The translations under genes and the position numbers were made by a program. Below are positions 27,090-35,660 of a stretch of 64,000 nucleotides of DNA, piece by piece. Below the pieces are notes generated by a model, which was not told the DNA's origin, did no database searches, and was given only the letters and a program-made list of their open reading frames with translations. Origin of the DNA: Nematocida ironsii. Lineage: Eukaryota > Microsporidia. Position 1 is the first letter of the stretch. Each line of letters begins with the position of its first letter. Location: contig LTDK01000172.1 in assembly GCA_001642415.1 (NCBI GenBank), positions 82,895-146,894 on the forward strand, in the 5' to 3' direction.

Positions 27090-27660
27090 ATAAATTTAGA
27101 ATTACTAATTTTACTATTGACTAATTGCTACGCATAGAATAGCATACATAGAATAATTTAAAATAATTTAGTTAAACAGAAATGAATAATTTTAGTTATA
27201 GAATAAAGAGAGAAAGTAAGAAATTATTAAGAAATAAAATATTATAAACGGACTATAAGTGTAATACACAATATACCACGATATTACTCAAATACATTTG
27301 AATAATTCTTTAAAAATTTGAAGTGTTTGATGTTTGTATTGGTAGAGTATGTGAAAGTTCGTTTTAGTTATGGGCTTCTTTATAGTGGCATATTTACGTT
27401 ATAATGATTTTTATTATTAATATGCTTATAATGCCATAATATAATGACTTAGAGGAAGTATAGTGCAAAGAATTTCTACATACATATCATACTACTGTGA
27501 CTATAAATAATGTCTTCACTAGTATGATATGTCTGGATTTGTTTGTTGTGTGTTTTAGAAGGAAGTGTTTTTATCTGTCAATATAAACTCTTTAGAACCA
27601 TAGCAGAACTACATGAAAAGTACTGATTAAAATATTTAGCAGTCCGTTTGTTTATTTTGC
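27090..27660. other. gene-free gap with a 13-base hairpin
   Basis: This 571-base AT-rich region lies between two plus-strand genes. It contains a perfect 13-base inverted repeat: ACATATCATACTA at 27482-27494 and its complement at 27520-27532, with a 25-base loop. The hairpin sits about 130 bases upstream of the next ATG. It could be part of an untranslated RNA or a small non-coding RNA; nothing else is recognised. Confidence 0.6.
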
Positions 27661-28368
27661 ATGAAACTAGTTGGAATAACTGGCGGTATATGCACAGGAA
27701 CCAGTACAGTGGTAGAATATATAGAAGATAAAGGATTTTCGGTTGTAAAAAAAAAAGAAGTCTGGCAATTCTTGCACAGTATACGGCGGTTCGCAAAGTA
27801 CAATATTCCCGTGGATATTTTTACCAACGAGAAGCTTAGGACATTAGTAAAGCCGTATATTGTTGAGTATATTAAAACACGGCAGAATTTCTTTAGGCTG
27901 GCGTGTAAGTCTGTGCTGTTCATTGACCTTCCTTTCTTGTTTGAGTGTGGATTAGAAGAGTACTTTACACACACTATTGTAGTAACATGCGGCCCAAAAA
28001 CCCAGGAAGAAAGAATTCACAAAAAGTACAGTACTGCTTCAAGCAAACCAGAGAAATACGATGAGTCCAGAACAATCCACCAAATAATGGAAGTTGTAGA
28101 GACTGAAATGAATATAGCAGAAAAGAGAAAGAAGTGTACATATGTTATAGATAATAATAAAGGAGTAGAAAACACTTATAGCCAGCTGGACAGTCTCCTG
28201 TATAAATACTATAAGTACTCTGGATTCTACATAGCCATTATATGTATATCTATAACTGCAATAGTACTTCCTGTTCTAATTAAGTACAAGGAAAAAGCAA
28301 GCGAAATCAGCAAAGCAATAAACCCACTCATAGAAAAGATAAAAGCAAGAATTACAAAATACGGCTGA
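27661..28368 (+). CDS. dephospho-CoA kinase-like protein with C-terminal membrane anchor
   Basis: This 235-residue protein has the fold of dephospho-CoA kinase (CoaE/CAB5), which makes CoA in the last pathway step. Family motifs are the N-terminal VGITGGICTGTSTV, a middle segment where LFIDLPFLFECGLE matches the P-L-L-F-E region, VVTCGPKTQEERI, and CTYVIDNNKGVENTYSQLD near the C-terminus. A membrane span (FYIAIICISITAIVLPVLI, about 199-217) and a basic tail follow. The P-loop normally reads G-x4-G-K-S/T; here the Lys position is Thr14 (codon ACC), so the key phosphate-binding lysine is missing. Catalysis may be lost or altered. Other family features are well kept, so a sequencing slip at that codon is also possible. 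The anchor suggests residence at an organelle or ER membrane. Confidence 0.82.
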   Translation: MKLVGITGGICTGTSTVVEYIEDKGFSVVKKKEVWQFLHSIRRFAKYNIPVDIFTNEKLRTLVKPYIVEYIKTRQNFFRLACKSVLFIDLPFLFECGLEEYFTHTIVVTCGPKTQEERIHKKYSTASSKPEKYDESRTIHQIMEVVETEMNIAEKRKKCTYVIDNNKGVENTYSQLDSLLYKYYKYSGFYIAIICISITAIVLPVLIKYKEKASEISKAINPLIEKIKARITKYG

Positions 28369-28417
28369 TGAGATAAATTATCTGTCCTTTAAATAAAGAA
28401 CTAACTAGAATTTATGT

Positions 28418-28762
28418 TTATTCTTTGAATATAATTTCTCCCTCTTCTTCTGGCTCTACTGTCTTGTTTACTGCTAATGGGTCAGAATCATACAGACTTG
28501 GGTAGTCGTTTTCGGTTAAGTAGTGCTTTCTTCTTATGTATTCTATTCCTTTCTTGTTGATTACATAATATCCATCTCTCCAAGCAAAGACCTTTTCTAC
28601 ACATCCTTTGGAGTATAAGCTTCTTACTATCTTCATAACCTTAAAGTTGGCGACATTCACGTATGGATGTGGCTTAAGTGATCTGTTGAATTGGACTACA
28701 ATACATCCTTTGTCAAATATGAATCTCTGTACCTCTTTTATTTCGTTGGTTGGAATGTGCAT
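28418..28762 (-). CDS. RPS10: 40S ribosomal protein eS10
   Basis: This 114-residue protein is the eukaryotic small-subunit protein eS10 (plectin/S10 domain). Diagnostic features are the N-terminal MHIPTNEIKEVQRFIFDKG, the PYVNVANFKVMKIVRSL stretch (family: hPhV.NL.V.k.mqSL), the GCVEKVFAWRDGYYVIN hairpin and GIEYIRRKHYL. An acidic tail ends the protein. The family usually has 100-165 residues; the variable Gly-rich tail is missing. Just upstream (minus strand) is a long T-run, then ACTATCCTTG before the ATG at 28762. It is convergent with the CoA-kinase gene, 49 bases apart. Confidence 0.95.
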   Translation of the reverse strand: MHIPTNEIKEVQRFIFDKGCIVVQFNRSLKPHPYVNVANFKVMKIVRSLYSKGCVEKVFAWRDGYYVINKKGIEYIRRKHYLTENDYPSLYDSDPLAVNKTVEPEEEGEIIFKE

Positions 28763-28862
28763 TTTACAAGGATAGTAAAAAAAAATTAACCAAGTACTTC
28801 AAAGAAAATTCGCCCATTTCTTAGAAAATATGACATTCTGCCATATTTGAAAGAAATGCGCT

Positions 28863-28970
28863 CTAGCGCAAGCCGGTTGCTCTTTCAATTTTTTTGCGTA
28901 TAAGCATGGCCATGTAGCATATTACAGAGACTACTATAAATATAATTAGAAGTTTTATTTCAAATTCCAT
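28863..28970 (-). CDS. 35-residue single-span membrane micro-protein
   Basis: On the minus strand an ATG at 28970 opens a 35-codon frame ending in TAG at 28863-28865. The protein has a short acidic start (MEFEIK), one clear hydrophobic span (LLIIFIVVSVICYMAMLI) and a basic tail (RKKIERATGLR). This is the layout of small ER or mitochondrial subunits of 30-40 residues, for example OST4 of the oligosaccharyltransferase or small TOM subunits, but no specific match is claimed. The positive-inside tail, the clean ATG and the higher GC of the C-terminal codons favour a real gene in the otherwise empty region between eS10 and the 29337 gene. Confidence 0.45.
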   Translation of the reverse strand: MEFEIKLLIIFIVVSVICYMAMLIRKKIERATGLR

Positions 28971-29336
28971 TTAGTACATGCAAATTTCTTTGCTGAATAT
29001 TAATTAATGCTAGAATACATAATCACTTTATAGTGCTGCATCAGAAATCAAATGTATACTCGATTCTTAATTTCACTTATAAAGTCTGTGCCATCGGAAT
29101 AGTATACACAGAACTGTAAACCGTGCTTCTGCACTAATAACTAAATTACTATGAGAGAGCAATATTAGACAAAAATAAAAGTACTATTTATTATTGAAGA
29201 GTATATTTAAAGAATTCCTATTACATTATTTCGGAGTATATCTTATAGTACGTAGCTATTCAATGGCTTAATATATATTATATTGGCTTAATTTGAGCTA
29301 TATCTATCTTTTATCTTGATATTAAATTCTTTTTAT
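28971..29336. other. gene-free AT-rich gap
   Basis: These 366 bases lie between the start of the micro-protein gene on the minus strand and the start of the 29337 gene on the plus strand, so they hold two divergent promoters. I see no repeat, RNA gene or further ORF worth calling. Confidence 0.5.
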
Positions 29337-29747
29337 ATGCACACCTCTGGATTATGGGATATTATATGCCTCTCTGTTTTTAAGATATACTGGTTTGTCA
29401 TTGTAAGACAGAGGTTCTTTCTCTTCCCAAAGCAGTTTCTTCTTTATATTTTTGATAATTTATGGATTATCTCTGCAATTATTGTGCTATGCGCTTCTAT
29501 TGTATACCATGGTAAGTTTTATTTAGAGCCTTCTGCTGCACCGCTTTCTCTTGTTCTCTGCTTCTGCGCACCATCTTTCTTTTTTCTCATATACTACATA
29601 ACATACCACATGTGCTCTGCTCCTTCGCTGCCTAGCTATACTACTAGAAATATACATCGGCCAGAACCACTTGAAGTTTTCATATATATTAACTCAAATG
29701 GAGAAGAGTGCACGCTTTTCACCCGGCCTGCAGAGACACCAAATTAA
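29337..29747 (+). CDS. small two-span membrane protein, first of three in tandem
   Basis: The frame opens at a TTG (29316), but the first ATG is at 29337, giving 136 residues starting MHTSGLWD. Two membrane segments are clear: about 39-57 (LWIISAIIVLCASIVYHG) and about 72-92 (SLVLCFCAPSFFFLIYYITYH). The N-terminus has a third, weaker hydrophobic stretch. A hydrophilic C-terminal tail includes PEPLEVFIYINSNGEECTLF. No family is recognised. It is followed on the same strand by two further small membrane proteins of similar layout. Function unknown. Confidence 0.6.
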   Translation: MHTSGLWDIICLSVFKIYWFVIVRQRFFLFPKQFLLYIFDNLWIISAIIVLCASIVYHGKFYLEPSAAPLSLVLCFCAPSFFFLIYYITYHMCSAPSLPSYTTRNIHRPEPLEVFIYINSNGEECTLFTRPAETPN

Positions 29748-29829
29748 ATACAATGAATCAGAAAACACTTTATTTTAATCTACTTTCATTTATCTTTTGT
29801 TCTTTTTAATATTTCTTTTTATCCTTTGT

Positions 29830-30177
29830 ATGAACCAGCAAGTAAATATTCATAGAACTCCAGAATTCTTTTCCAAGTTCTATCTCCTGTTATTTCCTTC
29901 TTTTAGGCTAATAATAGATGACTATCGATTCTTCTCCTTTATACTTTTCTATAAAGTGCTTGGTCTTACTTACGCACTGATGTTTTCTATTTCTCTTATT
30001 GCTGGGCTTGCTGCATACCCCCCTGTTTCATTTTATAGAGCTGTTCTACTATTTATATACTTTTTGTTCTTTCTCTCTCTTTTTTGTTATAGCACATGCA
30101 TTATATACGCGAACTCAAACCATCCACTGTTTCTTGGCAAAAAAAGACATATTAAATCTTCACTAGGAAGCAAATAA
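29830..30177 (+). CDS. small membrane protein, second of three in tandem
   Basis: The frame opens at a TTG (29797); the first ATG at 29830 gives 115 residues (MNQQVNIHRTPEFF). After a soluble N-terminus of about 40 residues come two spans: YKVLGLTYALMFSISLIAGLA and AVLLFIYFLFFLSLFCYSTC. A short basic tail (GKKRHIKSSLGSK) follows. If the TTG frame were used, the added residues would form a hydrophobic leader. It lies 82 bases downstream of the preceding small membrane protein. No known domain. Confidence 0.55.
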   Translation: MNQQVNIHRTPEFFSKFYLLLFPSFRLIIDDYRFFSFILFYKVLGLTYALMFSISLIAGLAAYPPVSFYRAVLLFIYFLFFLSLFCYSTCIIYANSNHPLFLGKKRHIKSSLGSK

Positions 30178-30295
30178 CCCGATATCTCTGTATATATCAC
30201 ACAACTCACAATAAAACACCCCTTTTCTCATAACAAATGTTTTTCATAATTGTGAGTTATTCTTACATGCATTCTCTTTTTTATTTTTGTAGCAT

Positions 30296-30499
30296 ATGCC
30301 AATTCACAAATACAAACACAATAACTACTACGATCACGAGTACTTTTCATGTTCTGACAGATTCTTCTTTGTTATAATTGGGCTTATCTGCATTCACGCC
30401 CTCGCAATCTATCTTTCTGAGATGGACAATTGCTCTGCCATTCTTCTTGTGGTTTCTTTATGCTCTACCCTCATCATCTTTGCCTTAGCTCTGTTTTAG
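30296..30499 (+). CDS. small two-span membrane protein, third of three in tandem
   Basis: This 67-residue protein has a polar His/Tyr/Asn-rich start (PIHKYKHNNYYDHEYFS) and two spans, RFFFVIIGLICIHALAIYL and AILLVVSLCSTLIIFALALF, with the second ending exactly at the C-terminus. The ATG at 30296 is clean. A variant ATAACCCGATAT element lies about 115 bases upstream, directly after the previous stop. The compact two-span hairpin resembles many small organelle or ER proteins, but nothing more specific can be said. Confidence 0.55.
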   Translation: MPIHKYKHNNYYDHEYFSCSDRFFFVIIGLICIHALAIYLSEMDNCSAILLVVSLCSTLIIFALALF

Positions 30500-31203
30500 G
30501 GCCTCTTACTTGTCCCTCTCTATCTTTATTCTATAATGTAATGAAAATACCTAACCCTTCTTTAAAAAATAAATGTAAACAGTTATAATTACTCTTATAG
30601 ATATACATCAATTCTCTATATATATTGTTATCTAGTGCATTCTTATCCGAAATACAACCAAATTCTTTGTCTCCTTTTCTAGAAACCTCCTGAAATTCAA
30701 ATTACTTATATTTAATATGTAAAATTATATAAAACTGCAATTATATAAATAATTTCAGGTATTTTATGTTTTTGGTTTTATACATCCTAAGGAAATTTAT
30801 CTTCTTTTACAACCCGTTACTATACCTCTATATATAGCTCAAAATACGCACAATACCCCATTATACACAGCATTATGCACTAAAAACACTCAAATTATAC
30901 TTCTTCTAATATAGCCTAAATAACCAATATCTTATATATATGGCTATAATAAACATATATTACTGCTGGTTATCGTATACTACCGCATATTTAGTACTTT
31001 CCAGTACATTAACCCAGTGCACCTATCCCCATTGGGTGCTGCTTTGTTCTGAGCAATTCTCTATAAAAATTTGTTTAAAACGTTTTTCTTTATATACCTT
31101 TATTTTAATAAATATTTAAATTATTCAACAATCATTTTATTGAAGGTAATTAATTAACTACATAAATAAAAATATATAAAGATAGGAAAAACTTAGAAAA
31201 TAA
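30500..31203. other. gene-free AT-rich gap
   Basis: This 704-base region between two plus-strand genes holds no ORF with protein-like composition and no RNA gene that I can support. A CAACCCGTTACTATA variant of the recurrent motif occurs near 30810. The last 130 bases are very AT-rich and presumably contain the promoter of the 31204 gene. Confidence 0.5.
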
Positions 31204-32034
31204 ATGTGTAATAATTCTGAGAAGGAAGATATTAGGCCAGTTTTTAATAGAATTGTAATTCCAATTGAAATTAAAGAGTATAAACCAAAATTAACAGAAT
31301 ATAGGCCACAGACTATGGCTCTATTTAAGCATTTGGCAAGTACACCAGTGCACCCATGGTCAAAATTTGAAAATCAACTGGAAGAGCATTATGAAGAGTT
31401 ATACAGTCTAGAACTGAGTATGGAGTGTGAGTGGAGCCAATTGCTTAGGGCAGATGATGATATAAGAAGAAATGAGTTCTATTATTTGATACAGGAGATT
31501 ATTTCTGTGAAGAAATACTTAGACCACTGCAAAAACTTTAATATATCCATAGGTGTGGTATCCCCCTCTCACATAGTCACTAAACTGAATGACCTTTTAA
31601 TCCCTGTGAGCATAAATAATGAAAAGTTTAAGGTAGTGAATGACTCTTCTAATAAAACAGACTTTGTACTATACATAGTTAAAACTCCACCGGATTCTAC
31701 TGAAAGCGCGCCTGCCGTTTATGAAATTACCAGAGATGAGAATTCTGTATCAAATGATCAGCCTAATAATGTGCCAAGTAGTTCTTCATGCAGTATTAAT
31801 ATTCAAAATAACAATACAGGTTTAAAGAAAGGTGCATGCTCTGCCTGTAGAAATTTGTGTGAGTGGGTGTTGTATATTATTACATACCCCTTTTCTAATA
31901 TAGAATGTAATGAAAGCCTCCTGCGCACAGTTATTAATATTGTATGCGGTGCTATATTTATTTTACTGGGGATTTTTATTCTAGTCAAATATATATTATG
32001 GGCAATACATGCATTTGAAAATGAGAGTAATTAA
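31204..32034 (+). CDS. membrane-anchored orphan protein
   Basis: This 276-residue protein has a soluble, mostly helical body (about 1-165), an Asn/Ser-rich linker (about 175-205), a Cys-containing segment (KKGACSACRNLCEWVLYI) and a strong C-terminal span (INIVCGAIFILLGIFILVKYILW). The segment WVLYIITYPF may dip into the membrane, and its Cys residues could be lipid-modified. There is no signal peptide. It resembles the other tail-anchored orphans in layout, but I find no shared block. Start ATG at 31204. Function unknown. Confidence 0.72.
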   Translation: MCNNSEKEDIRPVFNRIVIPIEIKEYKPKLTEYRPQTMALFKHLASTPVHPWSKFENQLEEHYEELYSLELSMECEWSQLLRADDDIRRNEFYYLIQEIISVKKYLDHCKNFNISIGVVSPSHIVTKLNDLLIPVSINNEKFKVVNDSSNKTDFVLYIVKTPPDSTESAPAVYEITRDENSVSNDQPNNVPSSSSCSINIQNNNTGLKKGACSACRNLCEWVLYIITYPFSNIECNESLLRTVINIVCGAIFILLGIFILVKYILWAIHAFENESN

Positions 32035-32285
32035 TTTAAATACAGTAGCTTTCGGACTGAATGAGAAACAAAGCAAGTCATTCTTAAATGAATATCTAAA
32101 TAAATAGATATATAAAGTTTAAATTTCCTATTCCTCGTTTCTAAGAAAGATGGATATGCAGCACTGCTAGTGGAGAGTGCATATGCATATATACTTATAT
32201 TAAGTAGATGTAACAAGATGTCTGCTATTTATAGCAATTATAGGTTTCTGGTGTATAATAGAGAAGAAGAAGTAAAATTTTATTA

Positions 32286-32912
32286 ATGTGTGACCAGGAA
32301 GAAATACGCAAGTTATGGCTGTGCCAGAAAACAATCTTCCAAATGATGAAGTGCCGTGGATATACGGTTTCTGAAGCAGATCTAGAAATGGATCTCGATC
32401 TGTTTAAAACCTCGTACCCTGCGCTTATAAACACGGGGAGCAAGCACTCACTTTCAATGCTTTTCCAGCATACTACTATGCCAGAAAAACAGCTTTTTGT
32501 CTTTTTCCCGGACAATGCGTATTTTAAGGCAAAGGATATAAAGCTGTATACCTCTACACTGGGAAAGCAAAACATACACAATGGAATAATTGTGTGCAAA
32601 GAAACTCTTAAAGCGCACAGTCTTAAAGCACTGGATGAGTCAAGAAAGGAATATGACTTAGAGCTATTCTACATACGAGAGCTGCTTTTTAATATTACGA
32701 AGCACAAGGATGTGCCCAAGCATATTTTACTTACAGATGAGGAGAAGAAGAATGTCTTAAAAGAAAGAAAAGTGGGTGAGGCACAGCTTAAGAAGATATT
32801 AGTAGATGATCCTGTCAATAGATATTATGCAGGAAAGAGAGGGCAAGTCTACAGAATAATAAGAAATTCAGAAACTGCCGGTATTTCAATAGAGTACAGA
32901 ATAGTAGAGTAA
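32286..32912 (+). CDS. RPB5: RNA polymerases I, II and III shared subunit RPB5 (RPABC1)
   Basis: This 208-residue protein is RPB5, the shared subunit of all three nuclear RNA polymerases that contacts downstream DNA. The eukaryote-specific N-terminal domain is present: LWLCQKTIFQMMKCRGYTVS and the QLFVFFPD strand. The C-terminal assembly domain is well conserved: HKDVPKHILLTDEEKKNVL, KILVDDPVNRYYAGKRGQV and RIIRNSETAGISIEYRIV. The length matches the yeast protein (215). Together with RPA1 in this window it belongs to the transcription core. The start at 32286 gives the usual N-terminus. Confidence 0.96.
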   Translation: MCDQEEIRKLWLCQKTIFQMMKCRGYTVSEADLEMDLDLFKTSYPALINTGSKHSLSMLFQHTTMPEKQLFVFFPDNAYFKAKDIKLYTSTLGKQNIHNGIIVCKETLKAHSLKALDESRKEYDLELFYIRELLFNITKHKDVPKHILLTDEEKKNVLKERKVGEAQLKKILVDDPVNRYYAGKRGQVYRIIRNSETAGISIEYRIVE

Positions 32913-32943
32913 AATAAGATACGCAGTATACGCAAAGTATTTG

Positions 32944-32960
32944 TTTCGGGTTATAAATAT
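32944..32960 (+). promoter_or_regulatory. TTTCGGGTTATAAATAT element upstream of the ferredoxin gene
   Basis: The motif TTTCGGGTTATAAATAT lies about 40-50 bases upstream of the ferredoxin ATG at 32997 and about 30 bases after the RPB5 stop. It combines the recurrent CGGGTTAT element with a TATA-like run, so a promoter role is plausible here. Confidence 0.4.
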
Positions 32961-32996
32961 CTCTCAATTTTTTGATCTGCTCTTATAGATATATCA

Positions 32997-33380
32997 ATGT
33001 GCTTGCACTTGCTGCTGGCTGTTATGCCTTCTTTTTTTTTATTCTATATGGGATTAGTTAAGCTACTGTTTGAATTTAAGAATTCATTAATTCCTGTGGC
33101 CGTGAAAAGGGGCATAACTTTATTAGAGGCGGCTGCACAGAACCCAACTGTGCCACTACGCGGTGCATGCGAAGGATCTCTGGCATGCACTACTTGTCAC
33201 GTGGTGTTAGATAAGTCTGTGTTTAAAAAGTGCGGAGCTGCATCAGAAAGAGAGGAGGATCTGCTGGACACAAGCAAGCTTCTTACATCTACATCTAGAC
33301 TAGGGTGCCAAGTAAAGGTAATTCCAGAAATGGAAAACAGTATAATCAGAATACCAAATATTAACAAAAATATACTGTAG
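32997..33380 (+). CDS. YAH1: adrenodoxin-type [2Fe-2S] ferredoxin, probably mitosomal
   Basis: This 127-residue protein is a vertebrate-type [2Fe-2S] ferredoxin (Yah1/adrenodoxin), which passes electrons to the iron-sulfur cluster assembly machinery. The four cluster cysteines are C58, C64, C67 and C104, in the order C-x5-C-x2-C-x36-C (RGACEGSLACTTCHVVL and RLGCQVKV). ITLLEAAAQN precedes them and EREEDLLD is the acidic partner-binding helix. The first 25 residues are hydrophobic (LHLLLAVMPSFFLFYMGLV) and may be a divergent mitosome targeting sequence or a non-coding extension; Met10 or Met18 are other possible starts. This is the only mitosome-type protein in the window. Confidence 0.93.
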   Translation: MCLHLLLAVMPSFFLFYMGLVKLLFEFKNSLIPVAVKRGITLLEAAAQNPTVPLRGACEGSLACTTCHVVLDKSVFKKCGAASEREEDLLDTSKLLTSTSRLGCQVKVIPEMENSIIRIPNINKNIL

Positions 33381-33431
33381 CCATTTATTATACAACAGAG
33401 AACTTTAGGCCCCGCTGCAGTAAAATTATTT

Positions 33432-33713
33432 ATGAAAGCAAAGAAGAACAAAACACTTAAGCAGCTGCACGCAAGAATATCCAGCGAATCTCCTCTCTAC
33501 ATTGCACTATTTAATAGAGTGTCGGTTAAGCCGCAGCTACAGCTATGCGATATTACAGGCCTGCACGCAAAGTATGTGTGTCCAAAGACAGGCCTGCAGT
33601 ACAGCTCATGCCAAGTATATGAAAGACTGCGAGAAATGCCAACAGAAAATGCACAAATTCTGGGCAGCATCCGGCAGATGGGAAAAGAGCTCTCTACACT
33701 AACAAAGAAATAA
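33432..33713 (+). CDS. YL1-C domain protein (IES6- or VPS72-like chromatin remodeller subunit)
   Basis: This 93-residue protein is essentially one YL1 C-terminal domain: LCDITGLHAKYVCPKTGLQY with the following SSCQVYERLREM matches the consensus CDITGLPAKYxDPxTGLxYxxxxVYxxIR. This domain occurs in Ies6 (INO80 complex) and in Vps72/Swc2 (SWR1 complex). The short length and basic N-terminus favour an Ies6-like protein, as Vps72 carries a long acidic H2A.Z-binding region that is absent here. It should act in the nucleus in nucleosome remodelling. It starts 51 bases after the ferredoxin stop on the same strand. Confidence 0.85.
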   Translation: MKAKKNKTLKQLHARISSESPLYIALFNRVSVKPQLQLCDITGLHAKYVCPKTGLQYSSCQVYERLREMPTENAQILGSIRQMGKELSTLTKK

Positions 33714-33810
33714 ATCCATAATAAAATTTACGAAAACTCTTATAAACGGCAAAATACGCCAATACACGGTGGATTAAATTATAAAGATCAGAAGAATAGA
33801 ATAAGTAGAT

Positions 33811-34410
33811 TTATTCAATGTTAGAAAGGATGTTGTCTAGCTCCTTTTTAAAGGTGGGGCTGGCAAGAAGCTCCTGCTTCTTCTTTTCGTTCTGCTCCTT
33901 TTCTTTCTGTGCTACAGATACTCTCTTAATTCTCTCAGCCTCGAACTTCTCAAGAAGTCCTGCGCTGGTCCATCCCATCTGCACACAAATCTCTCCAAGA
34001 GTGCATGTCTTAGTGACTGGGTTTAACTTGGTCTCTGCAAGTACGTGAGAAACTACAACTCTTTCCTGTAATTCATACTCCATTGGAATTCCATCGAATG
34101 CCTTTAATCTGGCGTAGTCCATAGATCCCTGCTTTCCTTTGTACTTAAGCATACCTCTAACAATTCTCTTGAAGCACTTAGATGGCTCCTTGTAGTGGAA
34201 TGGTCCCTTCTGTGGGTTTACAAGACATCTCTTTCTCTTCTTGTCCTTATATATACTTACCATTCTTTCAATAGGGGATGAGAAAACAAGACCTTCTGAT
34301 CTTAAAATTACAACACTGTAACCTTCTCTTAATGACTTTGCTACGTATGCAGCTAATCTTCCTACGATATGGCCTTTTGCATCAATAACGAGTTTTGTTC
34401 CGTGTGCCAT
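33811..34410 (-). CDS. RPL16: 60S ribosomal protein uL13 (L13a/L16)
   Basis: This 199-residue protein is uL13 of the large subunit. It starts KLVIDAKGHIVGRLAAYVAK, the family signature, followed by GYSVVILRSEGLVFSSP. The basic stretch KKRKRCLVNPQKGPFHYKEP, the RGMLKYKGKQGSMDYARLKAF loop region and GIPMEYELQERVVV are all typical. The C-terminal helix is eukaryote-specific and Lys/Glu-rich. Full length for the family. It is convergent with the YL1-C gene. A TTTTTAGCCCAAG element lies just upstream of its ATG. Confidence 0.96.
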   Translation of the reverse strand: MAHGTKLVIDAKGHIVGRLAAYVAKSLREGYSVVILRSEGLVFSSPIERMVSIYKDKKRKRCLVNPQKGPFHYKEPSKCFKRIVRGMLKYKGKQGSMDYARLKAFDGIPMEYELQERVVVSHVLAETKLNPVTKTCTLGEICVQMGWTSAGLLEKFEAERIKRVSVAQKEKEQNEKKKQELLASPTFKKELDNILSNIE

Positions 34411-34434
34411 ATTTCTTACTTGGGCTAAAAATTA
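34411..34434 (-). promoter_or_regulatory. C-run start-site element of uL13
   Basis: On the minus strand, TTTTTAGCCCAAGTAAG lies immediately before the uL13 ATG, with CCC 13-15 bases upstream of the start. A similar TTTTTAACCCCAGACAAG precedes eL32 at 44791. C-runs close to the start codon of ribosomal protein genes are known from other microsporidia. Further upstream, 34450-34600 is somewhat GC-richer without a gene that I can support. Confidence 0.55.
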
Positions 34435-34707
34435 AAAAAATATTTATATTAAGAAGCCGGTGCATCAAGCTAAATATTGTCATAAATACAGCCAGCCAAA
34501 CACACTGCATAGCCTTGCTAAGCATTCTCGTGGACTAGATATTTTGTAAAGCATGGAAGCACTGGGTCCTGCTGTGTTTAATATAAACTGAATATTTATC
34601 ACTTTTTACAGATACTTCTTCCAAACAAGAAAGCATATTTAACGAATATTTTATTTATCTATTATTATAACGTGTATGTGCGATGCTTTATAATATAAAG
34701 TACAAAA

Positions 34708-35493
34708 TTACTTCTTTCCTATCTTTTTAAAGGCTCGCCCCTTGCTTAGCTGTATTTCTCGTAGATCTTGCTTTTCCAGATGAAGAATTCCAAGCGTGCT
34801 GTTTAAAATACCCTTTTCCACGTTTTTTATCTTCTTTTCTGTCTGCCTGACCTGTTTGCTTGTTTCTTTCTGCTGTATAAAGTTCATTCTGTGCTCTTCA
34901 ACTATTTCTAGTATGATTGGCGATGCAACCGGCACAAGTTTAAATGGCGATGGCTCTATCTCAAGCAAGTTTAGAACAATTGTATTCTCTAACAGGTCTA
35001 TCCCTATTGCATACTTAATTATACCCAGCCCAACAGAACTTGGCGGGGAGTCTCGTAGAAAGTCCATAAGCAAATTTAGCTTAAGCGGGTCAGTGTAACC
35101 GTTCCTATATACAAGCAGAATGTGCAGGCTGTTTGTCAGTAGGCTTAGGTCAGTAAGAGAGTGGGCAACTTTGTACTGCGCCAGCTCTACTATCTGAAAC
35201 TCGTGGGTTCTTCCTATAATTAACCGCGGCTGGTTTGTCTTGTTTGTGTAAATATATGCGAATAATGAACAGTCCATTCTTTTTAGAAGGCCCTCCAGCT
35301 TTCCATTAGAAACTGAGGAGTTTGATGTTGTTGGCTGGTATACTCCATCCTTGTCTGTGTATTTCACTGCATTCTGTTTGATGTTCATGAAGAATGAGAT
35401 AAGTTGTGCCACTCCCGGTGTATTTGGAGTTGGTGAGAGGATTAAAAGCTTCTTGGCGGGTTCAATCACGCATGGCTTCTTGTCTTTTTTCAT
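34708..35493 (-). CDS. RPF2: ribosome production factor 2, Brix domain
   Basis: This 261-residue protein is Rpf2, which works with Rrs1 to bring 5S RNP (5S rRNA, uL5, uL18) into the pre-60S particle in the nucleolus. The Brix fold is visible from KLLILSPTPNTPGVAQLI to LEIEPSPFKLVPVASPIILEIVEEHR. Rpf2-type features are DCSLFAYIYTNKTNQPRLIIGRTHEFQIVEL, LLMDFLRDSPPSSVGLG and the C-terminal LGILHLEKQDLREIQLSKGRAFK, where Rpf2 ends with a basic helix contacting RNA. Yeast Rpf2 has 344 residues, so this form is shortened. The frame opens at a TTG (35514); the ATG at 35493 gives MKKDKKPCVIEP and is preferred. Confidence 0.92.
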   Translation of the reverse strand: MKKDKKPCVIEPAKKLLILSPTPNTPGVAQLISFFMNIKQNAVKYTDKDGVYQPTTSNSSVSNGKLEGLLKRMDCSLFAYIYTNKTNQPRLIIGRTHEFQIVELAQYKVAHSLTDLSLLTNSLHILLVYRNGYTDPLKLNLLMDFLRDSPPSSVGLGIIKYAIGIDLLENTIVLNLLEIEPSPFKLVPVASPIILEIVEEHRMNFIQQKETSKQVRQTEKKIKNVEKGILNSTLGILHLEKQDLREIQLSKGRAFKKIGKK

Positions 35494-35660
35494 GGAGTAA
35501 AAATATTTCTGCAATATACAATAATAATTTATTCAGTTATCCGTCGTGCATATTCTTTTCTGTAAAGCACTTCGGATGGGGGTTGTTATCTATACTAGTA
35601 ACTAGCAAATATAACTGTGCAATTCTTTCTAAGAATTTTTATCATGCATGAATTTCTTCT

